Below, in pieces: positions 61,401 through 64,000 of a DNA stretch of 64,000 nt. The position numbers and the translations under genes are program-made. Below the pieces are notes generated by a model, which was given only the letters and a program-made list of their open reading frames with translations, was not told the DNA's origin and searched no databases. Source of the DNA: Antedon mediterranea (taxonomy: Eukaryota; Echinodermata; Crinoidea; Comatulida; Antedonidae); the NCBI RefSeq assembly GCF_964355755.1, contig NC_092671.1:625001-689000 (forward strand), given 5' to 3'. Each line of letters begins with the position of its first letter. Within the stretch, counting starts at the first letter, position 1.

Positions 61401-62579
61401 TGACAATAAAATGAGTCTAAAAATAATTAAATGTGAAATCAATAAGATCATTCATGACAACATATGTCCTTAGCAACCATTATGCATCCAACATATAAAA
61501 AAAGTCTAATAAATTGAATTTTAATATCCTACCTATGACCTGACGCCATCTTCCATGACTCTTTTGAGCCATCTGTCCTTCCAGCAAACCTATCTAGGAA
61601 ATCGCAGTAGTTAATAGTTCCGTTAGCATTACTCGCTACCTTGGCCATAATACCGTCAAACTGCTCAGTTGTTAATGGAAAACAAAAGTTGTCAAGCACC
61701 CGTCGCAGCTCTCCACGCGTGATAGTCAAGCTATGATCAATATCATAGTTTTGAAAAGCCTATACAAGATGAAAAATATAAATTTTAGGATTTAAGTAAG
61801 AACGAAGAACATAAATTTTAAAACTAAAGGCATACAAAACATAAAAATAACAGAAAGGCGATGAATTTATTTTTTTCCTTGTCTAATTACAATTATAGAC
61901 AAAATTCCATTGCTAAATAAATGTTTTTAAAGCGTGTGTACTTACTTGTTTAAGATCATGGTAGTGACGCAAAGCTTTGTCCCTTAAGAGTTGCTCAACT
62001 TCAATGATGCTTAGGTTCCCATTAACTATAACAGAAGTTGAGGATGAGCCTGCGGATGATCCTAAAAGAATGTAAAAATATGTTAATTTTCTATTTATCA
62101 ATAAAACAAACCGATTGTGAAACCTCCCAGATTTTTAATATATTATAACGGCCAAAGAAATTTCTCCAACAAACTACACAGCGATCCCATTTGAACAAAT
62201 AAAATAGTCTAAAGGCCAATATAACAGATGAGCAGTATACGGTAATAAAAATATAAAATCTATGTTATTCATTATGACCATTTGCACACAATGCGGAGTG
62301 GATGGACGGTTTAATACAGATTATAGAAGAGCTGCAATATGCGTAAATATGTAAATTGGCTTTAATTAAAGACGATTATACCAAAATGAACCGTGGTAAA
62401 TATGTCTTACCTGCAGACCAGCTTCTACTGACTGGATCAAGATGTAACTTCTGATTACTTGGTCGACGCATACTTTGAGCAGTCTTCAAGATTTCACGAG
62501 GCGTAAAGAACACACCGGTTGAAGCTGGTCGAATGCTTAGACCAGCAGAGTCGGCTGGTGGGAATACCTTATCAAACAT
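48501..62579 (-). CDS. EFCAB6: EFCAB6-like multi-EF-hand protein, 24 coding exons
   Basis: Exons in transcript order: 62579-62411, 62061-61946, 61759-61533, 61000-60797, 60508-60262, 59935-59787, 59019-58909, 58794-58674, 58275-58105, 57756-57521, 57180-56841, 56717-56469, 56305-56070, 55724-55509, 55141-54983, 54619-54392, 52494-52299, 52056-51865, 51507-51274, 50713-50546, 50141-49970, 49590-49506, 49147-49033, 48773-48501. Sum 4614 nt, 1537 aa; every junction keeps phase, and as I recall human EFCAB6 is about 1.5 kaa. The protein is a string of EF-hand pairs with linkers, the hallmark of EFCAB6 (also called DJ-1-binding protein, expressed in testis and associated with sperm flagella or the androgen receptor in mammals). 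Role here is inferred: Ca2+ sensing or a structural axonemal component. Two exons use weak donors (exon 11 GTCTGT, exon 14 GTTAGA). Confidence 0.93.
48830..48975. repeat. Degenerate ATGGATGAATA simple repeat in EFCAB6-like intron 23
   Basis: Repeated ATTGGATGGACAATATTAAA, TGGATGAATAACATTAAATG and variants. Both strands give a compositionally biased open frame that is not a gene. Confidence 0.8.
51061..51207. mobile_element. MITE, family B (complete) in EFCAB6-like intron 19
   Basis: Ends TAAAGCTCTGTCTACACTAT and GATAGTGTAGGCAGAGCTTTA are inverted repeats. The interior has GGTAGTGATATGATGTCATC and CCATATATGGGCACATCACA. Confidence 0.85.
52551..54098. repeat. 49-bp minisatellite, about 31 copies, in EFCAB6-like intron 16
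   Basis: The unit starts TAAAATGTTGTGTTATAAAG and continues TACCATAGTTGTTTCTATGTG TTATAGAG. Copies are nearly identical, with a recurrent variant ATAGTGCC/GTTACTATG near 52620, 53640, 53800 and 53940. The distribution of variants indicates higher-order duplication. It has many stops in all frames and no coding role. Confidence 0.97.
54205..54330 (-). mobile_element. 3' fragment of the CR1-type retrotransposon family in EFCAB6-like intron 16
   Basis: The plus strand (AATTCAAAAAGACATTTATT, GATGAAGGCAGACTCTTAAT, TCTTGTGGTGGGATTTCCC) matches the 3' UTR of the element at 25945-28807 (TTCAAAGAACATTTATTCAC, GGACGAAGGCAAATCCC, TCTTGTGACGGGATTGCC). Only the last ~120 bases are present. Confidence 0.75.
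54392..57180 (-). CDS. EFCAB6: EFCAB6-like exons 11-16: middle EF-hand region
   Basis: Exon 11 has a Gln/Asp-rich helix (LNEQQRQADLDMRLYQVQVN) and ends at the unusual donor GTCTGT. Exon 12 carries LSYTDFIELFEDPRVNGPGV. Loops: DDDHDGLIGRDD (exon 13), DKNSNGVITRKE (exon 14, canonical), DPQDKGYIDHQY (exon 15) and DTGNTGKISIKD (exon 16). Exon 14 joins exon 15 as SRLWKR|YDPQDKG. A transposed fragment of exon 12 lies in the intron between exons 14 and 15 and is not part of the model. Confidence 0.88.
54777..54908. mobile_element. MITE, family B, lacking its right end, in EFCAB6-like intron 15
   Basis: TAAAGCTCTGTCTACACTAT left end, then GTGCCCAAATATGGTAGTGA and TATATATGGGCACATCAC. The expected right inverted repeat is missing. 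It lies just beyond the donor of exon 15. Confidence 0.8.
55348..55443 (-). pseudogene. Transposed fragment of EFCAB6-like exon 12 within intron 14
   Basis: Positions 55349-55446 match 56538-56635 (inside exon 12) at 95 of 98 bases, same orientation. The three changes are two amino-acid changes (D to Y, P to S) and one silent. The fragment is flanked by perfect direct repeats TTAAATGATACAATG at 55333-55347 and 55444-55458. Frame is open from exon 14 through the intron into the fragment, so intron retention could attach an exon-12-like EF-hand half and a short tail. Confidence 0.9.
57521..62579 (-). CDS. EFCAB6: EFCAB6-like exons 1-10: N-terminal EF-hand pairs
   Basis: The start MFDKVFPPADSAGLSIRPAS is followed by a short disordered region (FFTPREILKTAQSMRRPSN). 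EF loops seen: DIDHSLTITRGE (exon 3), DYNRDGRIQQHE (exon 4, canonical), DSKQDGYIYLED (exon 6), DYNRDGKVSRKE split across exons 8/9 (canonical) and DPDETGYITKRN (exon 10). The loop paired with each is usually degenerate (NGTINYCDF, SGIINYYEF, NSIHYHRF). The pattern of one canonical and one decayed hand per pair suggests few high-affinity calcium sites, used as regulatory or structural modules. Confidence 0.9.
59432..59671. repeat. 57-61 bp tandem repeat, four copies, in EFCAB6-like intron 6
   Basis: The unit includes CTGTAAACTACATAAGCTTT and CAACCTCTTCATCTATCACA; spacings between AAGCTT sites are 57, 61 and 61. The early copies lack the AAAG of the later ACAAAAGCAGT. Confidence 0.93.
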
Positions 62580-62636
62580 GATGAACCTGGTCCTGGTAGC
62601 TATTCTAATGAGAATTAATTAATTATGAATGATGAA

Positions 62637-63020
62637 TAGGCCTAGGCCTAGGTATGATTAGGCCTATACATAATATATACTTTTGTAGGAAAACTTTAAC
62701 AAGATTAGAACATGCCTAAAATAGGCATCTACGGATCAAATAGGCCTAGGCTAGGGCCTATGCATAGGCTAGACCCTAGAAGGGGGCATAAATAGGCAAT
62801 TATTTAGCTAGGCCTAGTTAAGCAGGTAGTCTAGCCTATAGTCTCTAGCGGGATAGAGGGCCTAGGCCCTAGCTAGTTAGGCTAAGCCGGCCTTCTGTGT
62901 GTGTGGGCCTAGCCTAGCTATAGGCTAGTAGTAGGATAGCCTCTAGGCTAGGCCTAAACTACTAGCTAGGCCTAGCGCCTAGTAGGCCTACTTACTAGCC
63001 TACTAGCTAGTAGGCCCTAG
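62637..63020. repeat. CCTAGG/GGCCTA/CTAGCTAG low-complexity tract next to the EFCAB6 first exon
   Basis: About 380 bases dominated by overlapping CTAG, AGGCCT and CCTAGG palindromes (ATAGGCCTAGGCCTAGGTAT, CTAGCTAGGCCTAGCGCC). It fills the first intron of the EFCAB6-like gene right beside the noncoding exon, like the 43470-43620 tract beside the UCP first exon. Confidence 0.85.
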
Positions 63021-63047
63021 ACTTTTTTTTTTTAATTAATGTCTTAC

Positions 63048-63160
63048 CTAATCGCTTACAGAAACTCTACCCTGCCTGCTACTTCCTGTTTGAATCCTCC
63101 TACATGTATTTTACTAGGAGTCGGCGGAAAGTACAGAAATTATTGACACCCTCCTCCCCA
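63048..63160 (-). promoter_or_regulatory. Putative noncoding first exon and promoter of the EFCAB6-like gene
   Basis: Minus-strand GCGATTAG|GTAAGACATT is a strong donor at 63047-63042. The matching acceptor CTCATTAG lies at 62606-62605, 25 bases upstream of the start codon. The 5' limit and promoter elements are not identifiable. Confidence 0.45.
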
Positions 63161-64000
63161 AATAAATAAAAATGTGTTTTGTTCACATGCGCCGCACAGT
63201 TTTTAGTCGTCAATGTTTACATGGGTCACGTGATAACTGTCATGGTTGCTAAGCATTATTGTCAGTAGCGCCCTCTACAGATGGTAATTTTTTAAAACTT
63301 TTTATATACTTGTTGGATTAGTGTCGTGTGTATAAAGTTTTGTTTGTCAATCGATATCATCAAATGCATTCTATAATGTCGCGAATCAAGTCACATAGTG
63401 AAATAGTGTATGTTCCAATTGAAAAATGTTGATATATTACCATAATTGTCAACACAAAATTGAAAATAATAATTGTATTATAGACTTTTCCGAAACTGAA
63501 CCTAACTTCATATTTATTCTGGGGCGCGTGTACAATAATTCAAAATAAAAGGCTATAATAGTTAATTTTAATGTTATAATAATTCAAGGCATTTTATTTT
63601 TAAAATGGAGACGGTTAATACAGGTCTTAGCCTACGGATAAAATGAATTTAGGCACACAGGTACTAACCTTATGGGTAATGCATATCATGTGGATGTGGA
63701 GTGTGGATATAAACAGACAACAAATATATTAAACACAATTGAACTATTTCTAAATACTCTGCTTTATTTATTTCTACGTAAAGTATCGTCAACATCAATA
63801 AATTATCATTGTAATTATAACCCAAGAAAAATGTATCCCCCGTTTCTGTATCTGTGTCGTTTTCGTGTTTGTGTGCTGTAACTAACCATGGAGCAACACA
63901 CTGGTTAAACACCAAACAAAAAAATGATTTGATTAATTGACTACTCGAACTGTTGCATATAACATAAGGGACAAAATAGAATAATTTGATTAAATTACTA
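63161..64000. other. Upstream intergenic end of the window
   Basis: No gene, RNA or repeat could be supported. The short open frames in both directions at 63670-63915 overlap each other and resemble nothing known. Confidence 0.6.

Overview
The window is AT-rich animal DNA: intron-rich protein genes, GT-AG splice sites, non-LTR retrotransposon fragments, MITE-like foldbacks and many minisatellites. The gene set (a Rab GTPase, a TRANK1-type helicase/ankyrin/TPR giant, a UCP-type mitochondrial carrier, an EFCAB6-type EF-hand protein) and the recurring GGCCTAGG-type low-complexity tracts suggest an invertebrate deuterostome, most likely an echinoderm. The species call is inference. There are no bacterial features, so short open frames mean little; genes were rebuilt exon by exon from protein similarity, splice sites and reading phase.

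Layout. (1) About 288-1874, plus strand: a two-exon Rab-family GTPase. (2) 2476-3665: a cluster of foldback/MITE repeats with a SINE-like insertion. (3) 31686 down to 4721, minus strand: one very large gene of 32 coding exons, predicted 3241 aa, a TRANK1 orthologue (N-terminal TPRs, ankyrin-like repeats, UvrD-type SF1 helicase core, TPR-like repeats, CCCH finger, lysine-rich tail). Its introns hold several transposons and a 39-bp minisatellite copied from one of its own exon-intron junctions. (4) 32122-33207: a near-palindromic DNA transposon with a 10-bp target-site duplication. (5) 39648 down to 36124, minus: a five-coding-exon uncoupling-protein carrier, predicted 320 aa, with a probable noncoding first exon near 43723. 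(6) 43.8-48.4 kb: intergenic DNA with a 2.3-kb terminal-inverted-repeat element and a 31-bp tandem repeat. (7) 62579 down to 48501, minus: a 24-coding-exon EFCAB6-like gene, predicted 1537 aa, with a 1.5-kb 49-bp minisatellite in one intron and a transposed piece of its own exon 12 in another. (8) 63.15-64 kb: nothing recognised.

For all three minus-strand genes the summed coding exons divide exactly by three and every junction keeps phase, which supports the models. The Rab gene and the TRANK1 gene converge on the repeat cluster; the other genes are head-to-tail on the minus strand. I see no operon-like or pathway link between them. The most unusual signals are self-derived: an exon-intron boundary amplified about 23 times into a tandem array of ready-made 5' splice sites, and an exon fragment reinserted into its own gene between perfect 15-bp direct repeats.
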